From assembly GCF_040629175.1 (NCBI RefSeq), contig NZ_JBEXUX010000047.1, forward strand, positions 1-64,000: 64,000 nucleotides of DNA, in the 5' to 3' direction. Each line of letters opens with the position of its first letter. Within the stretch, counting starts at the first letter, position 1. The notes beneath the pieces were generated by a model. The model was not told the DNA's origin. It searched no databases and was given only the letters and a program-made list of their open reading frames with translations. The stretch is from Embleya sp040629175 (lineage in GTDB: Bacteria; Actinomycetota; Actinomycetes; Streptomycetales; Streptomycetaceae). A program made the translations under genes and the position numbers. This document shows, piece by piece, positions 24,975 to 35,047 of the stretch.

Positions 24975-27358
24975 GCGGCTTCGGTACCGGCGCCCTGGGT
25001 CGGGTGGTGCGCTCCGGGGTGGGCCGGCGACGGGTGCAGACGCTGGTGGTGGCGCTGGCCACGATGATGGCCGTGGCCTCGGCGGTGGTCGCCGGATCGC
25101 TCATGGTCGCCGCGGACGCGCCCTTCGACCACGCCTTCGGGCACCAGCACGGCGCGCACCTGAGCGTGCAGTTCGACCCGGCGGCGGTGGATTCGGCGCA
25201 GGTGCGGGCCACCGGGCGGGCCGGTGGGGTCACCGCGACGGCGGGACCGTTCCCGGTGACGACGATCCGCCCGGTGGACAGCCACGGCGGGCGTCCGCCG
25301 ACGCTGACCCTGGTCGGGCGGTCCAAGCCGGACGCCGACGTGGACGACCTGGACCTGAGGTCGGGCCGATGGGCGGCCGGTCCGGGCGAGATCGTCATGT
25401 CCGCGTCCTTCGCCGGCCCCGACATCAGGCTCGGCGCCACGCTGCGTGCCGGGGATGCCGCCGACGCGCCGACTCTGACCATCGTGGGCATCGCCATGTC
25501 GGCGAGCAAGACCGCCGACGCGTGGGCCACGCCCGAACAGGTCACCACGTTGGGTCCGGCGGCCGGCCCGCTCACCACGCAGATGCTCTACCGCTTCGCC
25601 GCGGCCGGCACCGGCGACGACATCGCCGCCGCCCGGGCCCGGCTCGCCGCGGCGGTGCCCGCCGGTGCGCTGCTGGGCAGTCAGTCGTACCTGGACACCA
25701 AGCGCGCCGCCGACCGCAACGCCGCGCCGACCATCCCGTTCCTGCTGGCGTTCGGCGCGCTCGGCATCGCGATGTCGGTGATCATCGTCGGCAGCGTGGT
25801 CAGCGGCGCGGTCGGCACCGGGCTGCGCCGGATCGGCATCCTCAAGGCGATCGGCTTCACCCCGCGCGAGGTGGTCCGCGCCTATGTGGCCCAGGCGTTG
25901 ATCCCGGCCGGCGTCGGCATCGCGCTGGGGGTGCTGCTGGGCAACGTGATGGCGCTGCCGCTGCTGGCGGACACCGAGGAGGTGTACGGGGACACCTCGT
26001 TGTCGGTGGCGTGGTGGGTGGATGTCGTGGTGCCCGCCGCCGCGTTGCTCATCGTCACGGTCGCGGCGCTGGTGCCGGCGCTGCGCGCCGGTCGGCTGCG
26101 CACGGTCGAGGCGATCGCGATCGGCCGGGCTCCGCGCACCGGGCGGGGTCGGTGGGCGCATCGCGCGGCGGACCGACTGCCGCTGCCGCGGGCGGTGACC
26201 TACGGTCTGGCGAGCCCGTTCGCACATCCGGTCCGGATGATCGCGATGTTGCTCGCGGTGGCCTTCGGCACGGTCGCGGCGACCTTCGCGGTGGGGCTGA
26301 CCTCGTCCCTGAACGCGGTCGGCCGGGCGCAGGACCCGGAGAACCGGGCGGCGATCACCGTGCTCGGCGGCGTTGGGCCCGCCGGTCACTCCGGACCCGG
26401 TGAGCCGGCCGGGCCGGGCCCCGGGAAGGGCGGAGCCGGCGGGCAGGCCGATCCCGCGCCGGTGCGCGCCGCGATCGAGGCCCAGCCGGGCACCGGCTCC
26501 TACTACGGCCTGACCCGGACCGAGGTCACCGTGGCCGGCATCGCCGGCGCGGTCCAGGCCGCCCTGTACGAGGGGGATTCGCGCAGCGGCGCCTACGAGA
26601 TGATCGCGGGCCGTTGGCTCGGCGGCCCCGGGGAGGCCGTGGTGCCCACCCGCTTCCTGGACCGCACCGGCACCGGGATCGGCGACACGGTCCGGGTGAC
26701 CCTCGGGGGCGACACCCGGACGTTGCGGATCGTCGGCGAGGTCTTCGACACCTCGGACGACGGCATGCGGGTGCACGCCGGCCTCGTCGACTTCGCCGCC
26801 GCCCGTCCCGACGTGTTCCTGGTGGAGCCGAAGCCGGGTGTGTCGACCGCCGGGTATGCCGAGCAACTGGGCTCGGTGTTGCGTCCGTTGGGCGGCGAGG
26901 TGTTGATCAACTCGCCTTCGCGGGCCGACGGACTGCTGCTGATCCTGGACGCGATGGCCGTCCTGCTCACCCTCATGCTGGTCTCGGTGGCGGCGCTGGG
27001 CGTACTCAACTCGGTCGTCCTCGACACCCGTGAGCGGGTCCACGACATCGGCGTGTGCAAGGCCCTGGGCATGACGCCGAGGCAGACCGTGGGCCTGGTT
27101 CTCGCCTCGGTGGGCGGCATCGGTCTGCTCGGCGGCCTGATCGGGGTGCCGGCCGGGTTCGCCCTGCACGGCTACGTGCTGCCGGTGATGGGACACGCGG
27201 CCGGCACCGACCTGCCGCCGAGCATCCTCGACGTGTACGGCATGCCGGAGCTGATCCTGCTCGGCCTGGCGGGCGTGCTGATCGCGGTCCTGGGCGCGGC
27301 CGTGCCGGCGAGCTGGGCGGCCCGCACGCGCACGGCGACGGCGCTGCGCACCGAGTAG
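24971..27358 (+). CDS. FtsX-like ABC permease
   Basis: 795 residues, ATG 24971. It has an N-terminal membrane helix, an extracytoplasmic MacB-like domain (~50-260), three helices (~275-400), a second such domain and three C-terminal helices: two FtsX modules in the ten-helix style of antimicrobial-peptide and envelope transporters. A Gly/Pro-rich insert lies near residues 460-495 (GPAGHSGPGEPAGPGPGKGG). It is the partner of the ATPase before it. The gene is convergent with the TDO gene. Confidence 0.92.
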   Translation: MSGFGTGALGRVVRSGVGRRRVQTLVVALATMMAVASAVVAGSLMVAADAPFDHAFGHQHGAHLSVQFDPAAVDSAQVRATGRAGGVTATAGPFPVTTIRPVDSHGGRPPTLTLVGRSKPDADVDDLDLRSGRWAAGPGEIVMSASFAGPDIRLGATLRAGDAADAPTLTIVGIAMSASKTADAWATPEQVTTLGPAAGPLTTQMLYRFAAAGTGDDIAAARARLAAAVPAGALLGSQSYLDTKRAADRNAAPTIPFLLAFGALGIAMSVIIVGSVVSGAVGTGLRRIGILKAIGFTPREVVRAYVAQALIPAGVGIALGVLLGNVMALPLLADTEEVYGDTSLSVAWWVDVVVPAAALLIVTVAALVPALRAGRLRTVEAIAIGRAPRTGRGRWAHRAADRLPLPRAVTYGLASPFAHPVRMIAMLLAVAFGTVAATFAVGLTSSLNAVGRAQDPENRAAITVLGGVGPAGHSGPGEPAGPGPGKGGAGGQADPAPVRAAIEAQPGTGSYYGLTRTEVTVAGIAGAVQAALYEGDSRSGAYEMIAGRWLGGPGEAVVPTRFLDRTGTGIGDTVRVTLGGDTRTLRIVGEVFDTSDDGMRVHAGLVDFAAARPDVFLVEPKPGVSTAGYAEQLGSVLRPLGGEVLINSPSRADGLLLILDAMAVLLTLMLVSVAALGVLNSVVLDTRERVHDIGVCKALGMTPRQTVGLVLASVGGIGLLGGLIGVPAGFALHGYVLPVMGHAAGTDLPPSILDVYGMPELILLGLAGVLIAVLGAAVPASWAARTRTATALRTE

Positions 27359-27367
27359 CCCGCGGCG

Positions 27368-27401
27368 CGGGTCCGGGCGGCCGACCGGCGGCCCGGACCC
27401 G
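27368..27401. terminator. Shared terminator between convergent genes
   Basis: An 11-bp stem (CGGGTCCGGGC and complement) with a 12-base loop lies between the permease stop and the TDO stop and could serve both directions. Confidence 0.6.
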
Positions 27402-27415
27402 GTCTCGGGTGCGGC

Positions 27416-28192
27416 TCAGGGCTGGGACCGGACCTCCCACAGGTCCGGGAAGACCGGGGAGAACAGGGTCGCGCGCAGATACGCGGCGCCGGCCGAGCCG
27501 CCCGTGCCGATCTGGGCGCCGATGGTGCGCTCGACCATCTTCATGTGCCGGTAGCGCCATTCCTGGAGGCCCTCGTCGATGTCGACGAGGGCCTCGCAGA
27601 TCTGTGCGCCGGGCCCGGTGTCGTCGAGGTAGACGGCCCGGAGGGTCTCCTGTACCTCCGGGTCCGGTCGCCATGCGGTGCTCGTGTCGCGCTCCAGGAC
27701 CCGCTCGGGAACCGGGTAGCCCAGCCCCGCGAGGTGCCGCAGCAGCGAGTCGAACACCGACGGGCGGTGGGCGGCGGCCTTGAGCCCCTCGTCCGCACCG
27801 ACGTCGTAGCCGCCGAACTCGCGTCGCCCCAGCACCGCTTCCAACTCGCGGAACTGCGCGGACTGGAACCCGCTGGAGGTGCCGAGCGCGTCGCGGAAGG
27901 ACGCGAACTGCCGGGGCGTCATGGTCTCCAGGATGTCCAACTGGCCGACGACGGTCTTCAGGATCTTGGCGACCCGCCGCGCCGTGTGCAGGGCGCCCAC
28001 GCCGTTGCCGCCCGCCAGTTGTCGCTGGAGCAGGGCCATCTCGTGCAGGATCTGCTTGAACCACAACTCGTAGACCTGGTGGATGACGACGAACAACATC
28101 TCGTCGTGCGCGTCCGTCCTGGGCTCCTGGCACGACAGCAGCGTGTCCAGGCGCAGATAGCTTCCGTACGTGACGGCCGGGGCGTCGCTCAT
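27416..28192 (-). CDS. kynA: Tryptophan 2,3-dioxygenase
   Basis: 258 residues, ATG 28192 with AAGGAG upstream. Family motifs are complete: IHQVYELWFKQ with the active-site His at 38, FREL(E)AVLGRR, and RHMKMVERTIGAQIGTGGS with the haem-ligand His region near residue 215. The enzyme opens the indole ring of L-tryptophan to N-formylkynurenine, using haem and O2, in the cytoplasm. Length is near that of short bacterial TDOs. No kynurenine formamidase or kynureninase gene lies beside it in this window. Confidence 0.95.
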   Translation of the reverse strand: MSDAPAVTYGSYLRLDTLLSCQEPRTDAHDEMLFVVIHQVYELWFKQILHEMALLQRQLAGGNGVGALHTARRVAKILKTVVGQLDILETMTPRQFASFRDALGTSSGFQSAQFRELEAVLGRREFGGYDVGADEGLKAAAHRPSVFDSLLRHLAGLGYPVPERVLERDTSTAWRPDPEVQETLRAVYLDDTGPGAQICEALVDIDEGLQEWRYRHMKMVERTIGAQIGTGGSAGAAYLRATLFSPVFPDLWEVRSQP

Positions 28193-28379
28193 CGTCGCTT
28201 GTTCTCCTTGCGGGCTTGGATACCGTTCCGACGGGCCGGAAACGACGGGCACCATCCTGTGCCGGTCGAGGACTTTCCGGAATGGCCGACGCACGGAAGG
28301 AAGCCGGGTGGATGTCATGATCGCCACGCGTTCGGCCCGGTCGGGTTTACGTATGTGAACCGCCCGGCCGGCGGTTGGG

Positions 28380-28916
28380 CTAGCCGCCCGGACCGGGCGG
28401 GTCCGGGAGGTCCGCGTCGGGGCCCGCTCCGGTCGACCGTCGGCGCAGGCCGACCTGCACGGCACCCAGGACGACCCGCCCGATCACGCCCAGCGCGACC
28501 AGGTTCACCAACATCTGGATCATGGCCACCACACGCGCGACCTCGGACGTCGGCGCGATGTCGCCGAAGCCGACGGTGGTGAACACGGTGACGGTGAAGT
28601 AGAGCGCGTCGGTTCGGGTCAGCGGTTCGGTGAAGGCGTCCGCGCGGTCCGATCCGATCATGAAATAGAACGCGGCGAAGAGCACCAGGAGGAAGGGCAG
28701 CAGGATGGACAGCGCCTCGACGGCCCGCAGTCGTGGTCGGTCGGCGCGGGTGATCGCGTCGATCTGCCAGAGCACCAGGGCGGCGAACACGAGCAGCCCG
28801 ACGCCGAGGCCGATTCCGGCGGCGATGTCCAGGGGGCGGTCCAACGGAAGCACGTAGTACAGGACCAGCAGCAGGACGGCGGTGACCAGGCCGCGCAGCA
28901 GCCCGAGCAGCACCAT
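28380..28916 (-). CDS. Two-TM-pore potassium channel-like protein
   Basis: 178 residues from ATG 28916; TTG starts upstream near 28960-29010 are possible. Two N-terminal helices (LLRGLVTAVLLLVLYYVL, IGLGVGLLVFAALVLWQI) are followed by the pore unit: a helix (LSILLPFLLVLFAAFYFMI), the pore with selectivity filter TVGFGD at 114-119, and a last helix (VAMIQMLVNLVALGVIG). The filter is the K+ signature with Phe in the Tyr position, common in bacteria. No RCK domain is attached; the tail is short and basic. It is a cytoplasmic-membrane K+ channel, single-gene unit. Confidence 0.88.
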   Translation of the reverse strand: MVLLGLLRGLVTAVLLLVLYYVLPLDRPLDIAAGIGLGVGLLVFAALVLWQIDAITRADRPRLRAVEALSILLPFLLVLFAAFYFMIGSDRADAFTEPLTRTDALYFTVTVFTTVGFGDIAPTSEVARVVAMIQMLVNLVALGVIGRVVLGAVQVGLRRRSTGAGPDADLPDPPGPGG

Positions 28917-29348
28917 CCGTCGGCCGACCGGATCCTTGGTGGCGAACAACGTTCCTCGCAACGTCGACGTCGGATCTCCGGGCGACTGGTCCGAGGTGAA
29001 GATCCGCCTCCTCGGAGGCCACCTTAGCCCGCATTTGCGACAAATTCGGGTGAACGGGCCGGCGTGGCGTGTGGTCGGGGACCGGGTTTCGCCGGCGTGT
29101 CCGCTGTGCGCTCGGCCCTCCCCGCGACCGCCGAGCCCGACCCGGTGGTTGCCTCGGCGCCGCGGCGGCACTAACGTCGAAGGGTGACTGCCGGGTCGGC
29201 CATGGGCCATTCACGAGTAGGGCACCCGGCCTCGGCGTGATGCCCGGGCGGGCCAGAGCCCCGCCCTTCTCCTCTCCGTCTCCTCGCTTCCGGCGCCCGC
29301 ACGCGGCGCCCGTTCGTACGGATTTCCAGACCGGAGAGGGTCCCACCG
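28917..29348. other. Intergenic stretch between K+ channel and VOC genes
   Basis: About 430 bp between divergent genes. It may include a longer 5' end of the channel gene and both promoters. I see no RNA gene or repeat in it. Confidence 0.5.
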
Positions 29349-29771
29349 ATGACGCACGACCAGCAGCAGACCCCGCAACTTCCGATATCCACCGTGCAGT
29401 TGAACCACACCGCGATCTACGCCGCGGACCGGCGGGCGGCGGCCGAATTCCTCGCCACGATCCTGGGCCTGGACGTCGGCGCCCCGTTCGGGCCGTTCCT
29501 GCCCATCGACCTCGGCAACGGCGTGACGCTCGACTATTACGAGAAGCGCGACGAGCCGATCCAGTCCCAGCACTACGCGTTCCTGGTCCCGGAGGGGCGG
29601 TTCGACGGCATGATCGCCCGCCTGGAGGCGCTCGGCGTCACCTACTACGCCGACCCGCACCACACCCGCCCCGGCGAGATCAACGACCTCTTCGGCGGCC
29701 GCGGCGCCTACTTCGAGGACCCGAACCGCCACAACATGGAAATCCTGACCCGCCCGTACGTGCGCCCCTAG
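29349..29771 (+). CDS. VOC (glyoxalase/dioxygenase-like) family protein
   Basis: 140 residues, ATG 29349 with GGAGAGGG upstream. The paired beta-alpha-beta-beta-beta layout of the vicinal oxygen chelate fold is visible, with likely metal ligands His in VQLNHTAIYA near residue 20 and Glu in NMEILTRPY at the C-terminus, and a His in QSQHYAFLV. Members range from glyoxalase I to dioxygenases and resistance proteins. The substrate cannot be named. It stands alone. Confidence 0.88.
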   Translation: MTHDQQQTPQLPISTVQLNHTAIYAADRRAAAEFLATILGLDVGAPFGPFLPIDLGNGVTLDYYEKRDEPIQSQHYAFLVPEGRFDGMIARLEALGVTYYADPHHTRPGEINDLFGGRGAYFEDPNRHNMEILTRPYVRP

Positions 29772-30051
29772 GGCATGTCCTCGATGCCCGGGGGCGGACA
29801 CCTGCCCGCCCCCGGGCGGCACGGCGGGATGGGACCAGGACGGAACGGGACGGCCGGACGATCACGCGGTGACCATTTCCGAACCGGGTCGCGGATCCGT
29901 CCGGAAGCGGTAACAGCGGGACGCGCGGGACGCGGTGGCGGCTAGGTTCCTGGGACGACGGGTCGCCGCAGGGCGTTTCGCACGTGGATCGGTCCGGGGG
30001 GACGTGGTCCGCGACCCGTCTTCGTACTACACCGAATCCGGGGGGAACACG

Positions 30052-30897
30052 GTGCGAAGCTCCGTCAAGTCCACGCGCGTAGTCCATCGATCCGTACGGC
30101 GCGCCGCGCTGCCGCTCACCGCGCTCGTCCTGATCGCGGGGCTGAGCGCCTGCGAATCCGCCGGCGGCGACGGCGACGAGGCGAATCCGAGGGCCGTTTC
30201 GACGCAACCGGGCAAGTCCGGGGAGGCGCCCGGCACCAGGCCGCCCGCGGACAAGCCCGGCGAGAAGCCGGCCGACAAGCCCGCGGACACGTCCGCGGAC
30301 CCGAAGGCACCGCAGAACAAGGCGCCCGCGACCAAGGCCCAATTGACCGCCGCACTGCTGAACGCGCAGGAACTCCCCGCAGGACTGACCGTCAAGGGGA
30401 CCGTCGACCCGAACCGGAGCGATTCGCCGACCGTCTCCGATCCGCGCTGCCAACCGATGCTCGGTCAGGGCCGAACCAGCTCCGCCACCATCGAACGCAA
30501 CCTCGTGGGCGGCACCGATCCGCAGGGCGTCGTCCAGCCCGACACCGACATCGTACTGAGCAGTTACGCACTCGACCGGCTCGACCGGCAGTGGTCCACC
30601 TACCTGGCTGCGGCGAAGACCTGTAAGCGGTTCACCTTCCAAGTCGACGGCGGAACGGTCGAATTCCAGGTGCTCGACGTGCGCCTCGACGCCTACGGTC
30701 CGGGCAGCATCGAGATCTCCTCGATGTTGCGGGTCGGCGGCGCCACCGCGCCGTTCACCCAGGCCATCGCCCGAGTCGGCACGACCGTGGTGCAGTTGCA
30801 GGCAAGCGGCGAGGACGGCACCACGACCGCGCCGACCTTCCCGGACCACCTCGTGCAGGGTCAGATCGACAAGGTCCGGTCCGAGATCGGCGGCTGA
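30052..30897 (+). CDS. Secreted lipoprotein of unknown function
   Basis: 281 residues from GTG 30052 with GGGGGA upstream. The signal peptide ends in a lipobox LSAC (residues ~30-33), so the protein is lipid-anchored on the outer face of the membrane. A low-complexity Lys/Pro/Ala/Asp linker with repeated ADKP-type units (about residues 50-85) precedes a ~190-residue globular domain with two or more Cys (DPRCQPM, AAKTCKRF) and an FQV...VEFQV beta pattern. This resembles soluble sensor-like lipoprotein domains of actinomycetes, but I cannot name the family. Confidence 0.8.
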   Translation: MRSSVKSTRVVHRSVRRAALPLTALVLIAGLSACESAGGDGDEANPRAVSTQPGKSGEAPGTRPPADKPGEKPADKPADTSADPKAPQNKAPATKAQLTAALLNAQELPAGLTVKGTVDPNRSDSPTVSDPRCQPMLGQGRTSSATIERNLVGGTDPQGVVQPDTDIVLSSYALDRLDRQWSTYLAAAKTCKRFTFQVDGGTVEFQVLDVRLDAYGPGSIEISSMLRVGGATAPFTQAIARVGTTVVQLQASGEDGTTTAPTFPDHLVQGQIDKVRSEIGG

Positions 30898-31135
30898 CGG
30901 CGTCAACGGGCCCCGGCGACCGGTCCGTTCGGGTGATCCACGACCGAACGGACCGGTCGCCCGCCGGACCCTCGATTCGCCGAGGGGGCCACCCTCCGCG
31001 ACGGGTGGGCGGCCGGTCCCGGCGCCGATCCGCGCCCCGCCATTGACGTCGCCCCGTCGCGGCACGACGATGATTCGCGGCCCGCCCCACACGCGCGATT
31101 CGAGAGAACCGCCTTCGGCACGGTGAGGACCGCTG

Positions 31136-34042
31136 GTGGCGCACACCGATCCCACGCGGCACGACCTGCTGCTCCTGGCCCGGCGTCGGCTCGCCGCCGG
31201 GGGCGTCGTCCTGTACGGGCCGAGCGGGATCGGCAAGACCTTCCTGCTGCGCTCGCTGATCGACACGGCCGATCCCAAGGCGCTCGTACTGGTCACCGAA
31301 CCGGGCCCCGACGACCGGGAGTTGCCCTTCTCCTCGCTGGCCGACCTGTTCGGCCCGGTCGACGACGAAGTGCTCCGTACCCTGCCCCCACCACAACGCT
31401 CCGCACTGCGCGTCGTGCTGTGTCGCGAAGCGCCGGGCCCGGGCGGCCCGGACCCGCTCGCCCTGCGCCTGGGCGTGCTCGCACTGTTGCGCGCGTTGTC
31501 CGCGCGCGGCCCGATACTCCTCGGCATCGACGGCGCGCAATGGGTGGACGCGGCCGGCGCCGAGGTGCTGGCCTTCGCCGCCCGGCGGCTGGACCCGGCC
31601 GCGATCCGGGTCGTCGTCGCGGAGACCTCGGATCCGCCGGCCGGCCCGGTGACCGGCGGCAGGTTCTGCCCCGGCACCCCCTTCGAACTCGAACTGCCCG
31701 CCCTGGGCCTGCCGGAGACCCGCGATCTCCTCGACCGCCACCGGGTCGACCACGTGCCCGGCCACGACCCCGATGCCGGCGACCACCGGCCGCTGCCGCA
31801 CTGGCTGAGCAGGCAGGTGTACGAGGCGAGCGCGGGCAACCCGATGTACGCGCTCGAACTCGACCGCGCGCTGCGCCGGTTGCCCCGTCTCCCGGCCCGC
31901 GACCAGCCGTTGCCGGTGCCCGATCGGCTGCGCCGACTGCTCACCGCGCGCCTGGATGGGCTGCCGGCCGAGGCCCGCCGGCTGCTCCTGCTGGTCGGCG
32001 CCGGCAGCCGGCCCACCGTCGCCCTGCTGCGCGCCGCGAGCGAACTGGGCCGGCGCGTGCCCGCCCAGGCGATTGCCGCGCCGACCGCCGGGTCGGACGG
32101 ACCGGGCGGCGAAGGGGTCCGGCCCACCGTGGCCGGTGCCGTCGCCGCCGGCATCCTCGACGTGTGCGAGGACGGGGACCGATTGCGGTTCACCCACCCG
32201 CTGTTCGCCGCCGCGCTGTACGCCGACGGCTCGCCGGAGGAGCGCCGGGCCGCGCACGCCGCGCTCGCCGAGGTGTCGGGCGATCCGGTCGACCGGGCCC
32301 GGCACCTGGCGTTGGCCGCGCCGTGGCCGGACGAACGGGTCGCGGCGACGGTGATCGCCGCCGCCGCGCAGGCCCGGCGCCGGGGCCTGCCGGACGAGGC
32401 CGCGGCCCTGGCCCGACTCGCGGTGGCCCGAACGCCCGACGAACACGCCGACCGCCGCTGCGAACGTTGCCTGGAGGGCGCCGGGCACGCGTATGCCGCG
32501 GCCGACTACGAACTCTCGCGTGAACTGGCGCACCGCGTCTTCACGTACGGGTCCACGCCCGGGCAACGCGTCCGGGCCTGCATCCAGATCATCAACGCGG
32601 CCAACCAGGCACTGCACGACCTGGACGAGGTGTTCGCCGAGGCATTCGCCCAGGTCGGCGACGACCTGTGCGGTCGCGCCCGACTGCACTACCTGCGCGC
32701 CTGCAAGGCACACATCAGCGACGGCAACTCCGCCGTCGCGTGGGCCGAGGCCGCCCGGGCCGCGGCACTCGCCCGGCAGGCCGAGGATCTGACCACCGAG
32801 CAGGTGGCGCTCGCCCTCCAGGCGTTCGTGGGCACCCTGCAGGGCCGTCCGGACGCACGCGATCCGCTCACCCGGGCATTGGCCCGCCCGCAGGACGCGG
32901 GGCCCACCGGGCGGCACGCCGGACCTCGGGCGGTCAAGGCCCGGTTGGACTTCTTCGCCGACCGCCTCGTCGACGCGGGCGCCGAGCTCGATCGTATGTT
33001 GCGTCGGGCCGAGGAGTCCGACGACGCGGAGGAGCGGGTGTTCGTGCTCTGTGCCAGGATCGACGTCGACGTGCGGGCCGGGCGCTGCGATCGGGCGATG
33101 GCCGGCGCTCACGAGGTGTTGCGGCTGGCCCGGGACATGGGCGCCTACCTCGGCCAGGTGTACTACGCGGTGGCGGTCGCGGAGGCCGCGGGCGGGGACC
33201 TGGAACGCGGTGCGGAGTCGGCCCGCGAGGGGGTGCGCGCCGCACGGGCCGACCAGGAACAGGTGTACCTGCCGCTCGCGCTGTGCGTACTGGGCCAGAT
33301 CCAACGGCGATTGGGCGATCCGGTCGGCGCCGTGGGCTGCCTGGGCCGGGCCCGGGCCATCGCCGCCCGGCGCGGCATCGTCGACCCGGCGGCGATTCCG
33401 TGGTCGGTGGACCTGGCCGAGGCGCTGCTGGCGCTGGGCGACCACGCCCAGGCCCGCGCGATCGTCGACGAGGTCCGGGGCACCGCGGTCCGGTTGGGCC
33501 GGGACGGGGTGGTGGCGTCGCTGACCCGGGCGGACGCGATGGTGCGCGGCGAGTCCGGCGACCTGGTGGGCGCGGCCTCGTGCCTGCGCGAGACCGCCGC
33601 GCGCCACCACGAACTCGGGCTGCCCATCGAGCACGGTCGCGACCTGTTGGCGCTGGGCGCGGTGGAGTTGCGGCGCCGGCACCCGGCCGCCGCGCTGACC
33701 TCGTGGCGGGCCGCGGAGACGGCCTTCGCACAGGCGGACGCGCGCCCCTGGCTCGACCGCACCCGGACCGAACTCGCCCGCCTGACCCGCGTGGCCGACC
33801 CCGAACCGGGCGAGCGGTCCGGCGAGGCCCGCAGTCGCGCGCTGACGCCCGCCGAACACCGGGTGGCCGAACTGGTCGGCGACGGCGCGACCAATCGCGA
33901 GATCGCCACCCGCCTGTTCCTGTCCGCCAAGACGGTCGAGTCCACCCTGACCCGGGTCTACCGCAAACTCGGCATCCGCTCGCGCGCCGACCTGATCAGG
34001 CTCTCCCTGGACCCGTCCGGCGAACCGGACCCGCCGGGCTGA
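31136..34042 (+). CDS. Large LuxR-family ATP-binding regulator (LAL type)
   Basis: 968 residues from GTG 31136. Walker A GPSGIGKT lies at 28-35 and a Walker B-like LLGIDGAQW near 130-138. A long TPR-like helical middle follows, and a C-terminal LuxR helix-turn-helix (LTPAEHRVAELVGDGATNREI, SAKTVESTLTRVYRKLG). LAL regulators such as MalT-like proteins switch on pathway or specialised-metabolite genes on ATP and ligand binding. No biosynthetic cluster lies directly beside it. The downstream genes for the C39-like protease pair are possible targets, but a terminator-like hairpin separates them. Confidence 0.92.
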   Translation: MAHTDPTRHDLLLLARRRLAAGGVVLYGPSGIGKTFLLRSLIDTADPKALVLVTEPGPDDRELPFSSLADLFGPVDDEVLRTLPPPQRSALRVVLCREAPGPGGPDPLALRLGVLALLRALSARGPILLGIDGAQWVDAAGAEVLAFAARRLDPAAIRVVVAETSDPPAGPVTGGRFCPGTPFELELPALGLPETRDLLDRHRVDHVPGHDPDAGDHRPLPHWLSRQVYEASAGNPMYALELDRALRRLPRLPARDQPLPVPDRLRRLLTARLDGLPAEARRLLLLVGAGSRPTVALLRAASELGRRVPAQAIAAPTAGSDGPGGEGVRPTVAGAVAAGILDVCEDGDRLRFTHPLFAAALYADGSPEERRAAHAALAEVSGDPVDRARHLALAAPWPDERVAATVIAAAAQARRRGLPDEAAALARLAVARTPDEHADRRCERCLEGAGHAYAAADYELSRELAHRVFTYGSTPGQRVRACIQIINAANQALHDLDEVFAEAFAQVGDDLCGRARLHYLRACKAHISDGNSAVAWAEAARAAALARQAEDLTTEQVALALQAFVGTLQGRPDARDPLTRALARPQDAGPTGRHAGPRAVKARLDFFADRLVDAGAELDRMLRRAEESDDAEERVFVLCARIDVDVRAGRCDRAMAGAHEVLRLARDMGAYLGQVYYAVAVAEAAGGDLERGAESAREGVRAARADQEQVYLPLALCVLGQIQRRLGDPVGAVGCLGRARAIAARRGIVDPAAIPWSVDLAEALLALGDHAQARAIVDEVRGTAVRLGRDGVVASLTRADAMVRGESGDLVGAASCLRETAARHHELGLPIEHGRDLLALGAVELRRRHPAAALTSWRAAETAFAQADARPWLDRTRTELARLTRVADPEPGERSGEARSRALTPAEHRVAELVGDGATNREIATRLFLSAKTVESTLTRVYRKLGIRSRADLIRLSLDPSGEPDPPG

Positions 34043-34101
34043 CCCGCGGCGCCGCACACCGCATCCGGACACGCCGCCCGCCGGGCGGCTCGCAGGGGGC
34101 C

Positions 34102-34141
34102 ACCGGGAAACCCCCTGCTTTGCGCTCGGGGGGTTCCCGGT
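34102..34141 (+). terminator. Hairpin terminator after the LuxR gene
   Basis: ACCGGGAAACCCCC pairs with GGGGGGTTCCCGGT around a 10-11-base loop, with one bulged base, starting 60 bp after the stop codon. Confidence 0.6.
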
Positions 34142-34358
34142 CGGCAGCCGGTGGATGAGCGTTGCACGTGTTCCCCTCCGCCGGCCGGCGAGGGGCTTCC
34201 TCCCCCGACCCGGACGCCGTGTCGTGCCTGCCATGTCACCCATGTCGTCCGGGTCGTCCGACACCGCGTGCTCCGTCCCGTCCGCGGTGTGCCCTCGCCG
34301 GTCGCGTCCCCCTCGATCTCCGCCCGGCGTGCCAAGCGCCGGGCGAGAAGGAGACACG

Positions 34359-35042
34359 ATGATTCTGCGGAATCGCGGTACGGCCCGGTCCGCCGCGGCC
34401 GATTCGGCCCCCACGCCCCGGCATTGGCGGACCCTCTGCGCCGGCCTGACCGCCGCGGTCTTCCTGGCCACGCCGCCGGCCGGCACCGCGACGGCGGCAC
34501 CCGCCACGAAGCCGTCCGTCGCCGCGCCGCTCAAGATCGCCCCGACGGCGCCGGCCGGCTACCGCTCGGCGCAACTGAACTTCACCGAACTGACGCAGAC
34601 CCAGAACCAGTGGTGCTGGGCCGGGACCGGACTGTCCGTGGCCCGATACCTCGGTCGCGGGTTGAGCACCAACCAGAACACCTTCTGCGACTACGCCCGA
34701 GGGTTGCCCGCCGGCTACCCGTGCCCCAACCAGCCCGGCGAACTCAGCGACGTGCAACGAGCCTGGACCCGCCTGGGCCTGACGCCCGGTCGCATCACCG
34801 GGACGTTGGACTTCGGCACGGTCGCCTCCTCGATCGACGCCAACTCGCCGATCGAGGTCGGCATCTACTGGACCGCGGGTGGTGGCCACGCGAACGTGCT
34901 GTACGGCTACGACTCGGCCAACGGCACGGTGATGTACGCGGACCCGTGGCCCGCCAGCCCGCGCTACGGCGAGATGGATTACGACTCGTACGTCAGCAAC
35001 TACGAGTTCCAGTGGGCCGAGTCCCTGTACGGAGAGGCGTGA
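34359..35042 (+). CDS. Secreted papain-like (C39-like) cysteine protease
   Basis: 227 residues, ATG 34359 with GAAGGAG upstream. An N-terminal signal peptide (LCAGLTAAVFLATPPAGTATA) predicts export. The catalytic triad elements of C39-like papain-fold peptidases are visible: QNQWCWAGTGLSVARY (Gln for the oxyanion hole, Cys nucleophile), GGGHANVLYGYD (His) and MYADPWP (Asp). Further Cys residues (FCDYARG, YPCPNQ) could form a disulfide. The stop codon nearly touches the next gene, which codes for an anchored surface protein, so the two are probably co-expressed. The substrate is unknown. Confidence 0.85.
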   Translation: MILRNRGTARSAAADSAPTPRHWRTLCAGLTAAVFLATPPAGTATAAPATKPSVAAPLKIAPTAPAGYRSAQLNFTELTQTQNQWCWAGTGLSVARYLGRGLSTNQNTFCDYARGLPAGYPCPNQPGELSDVQRAWTRLGLTPGRITGTLDFGTVASSIDANSPIEVGIYWTAGGGHANVLYGYDSANGTVMYADPWPASPRYGEMDYDSYVSNYEFQWAESLYGEA

Positions 35043-35047
35043 GCGTG

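Noticed and set aside
30755..34534. Minus-strand frame of over 1,250 codons across the LuxR gene
   Set aside because: Low-complexity translation with no motif; the plus strand has a complete LAL regulator.
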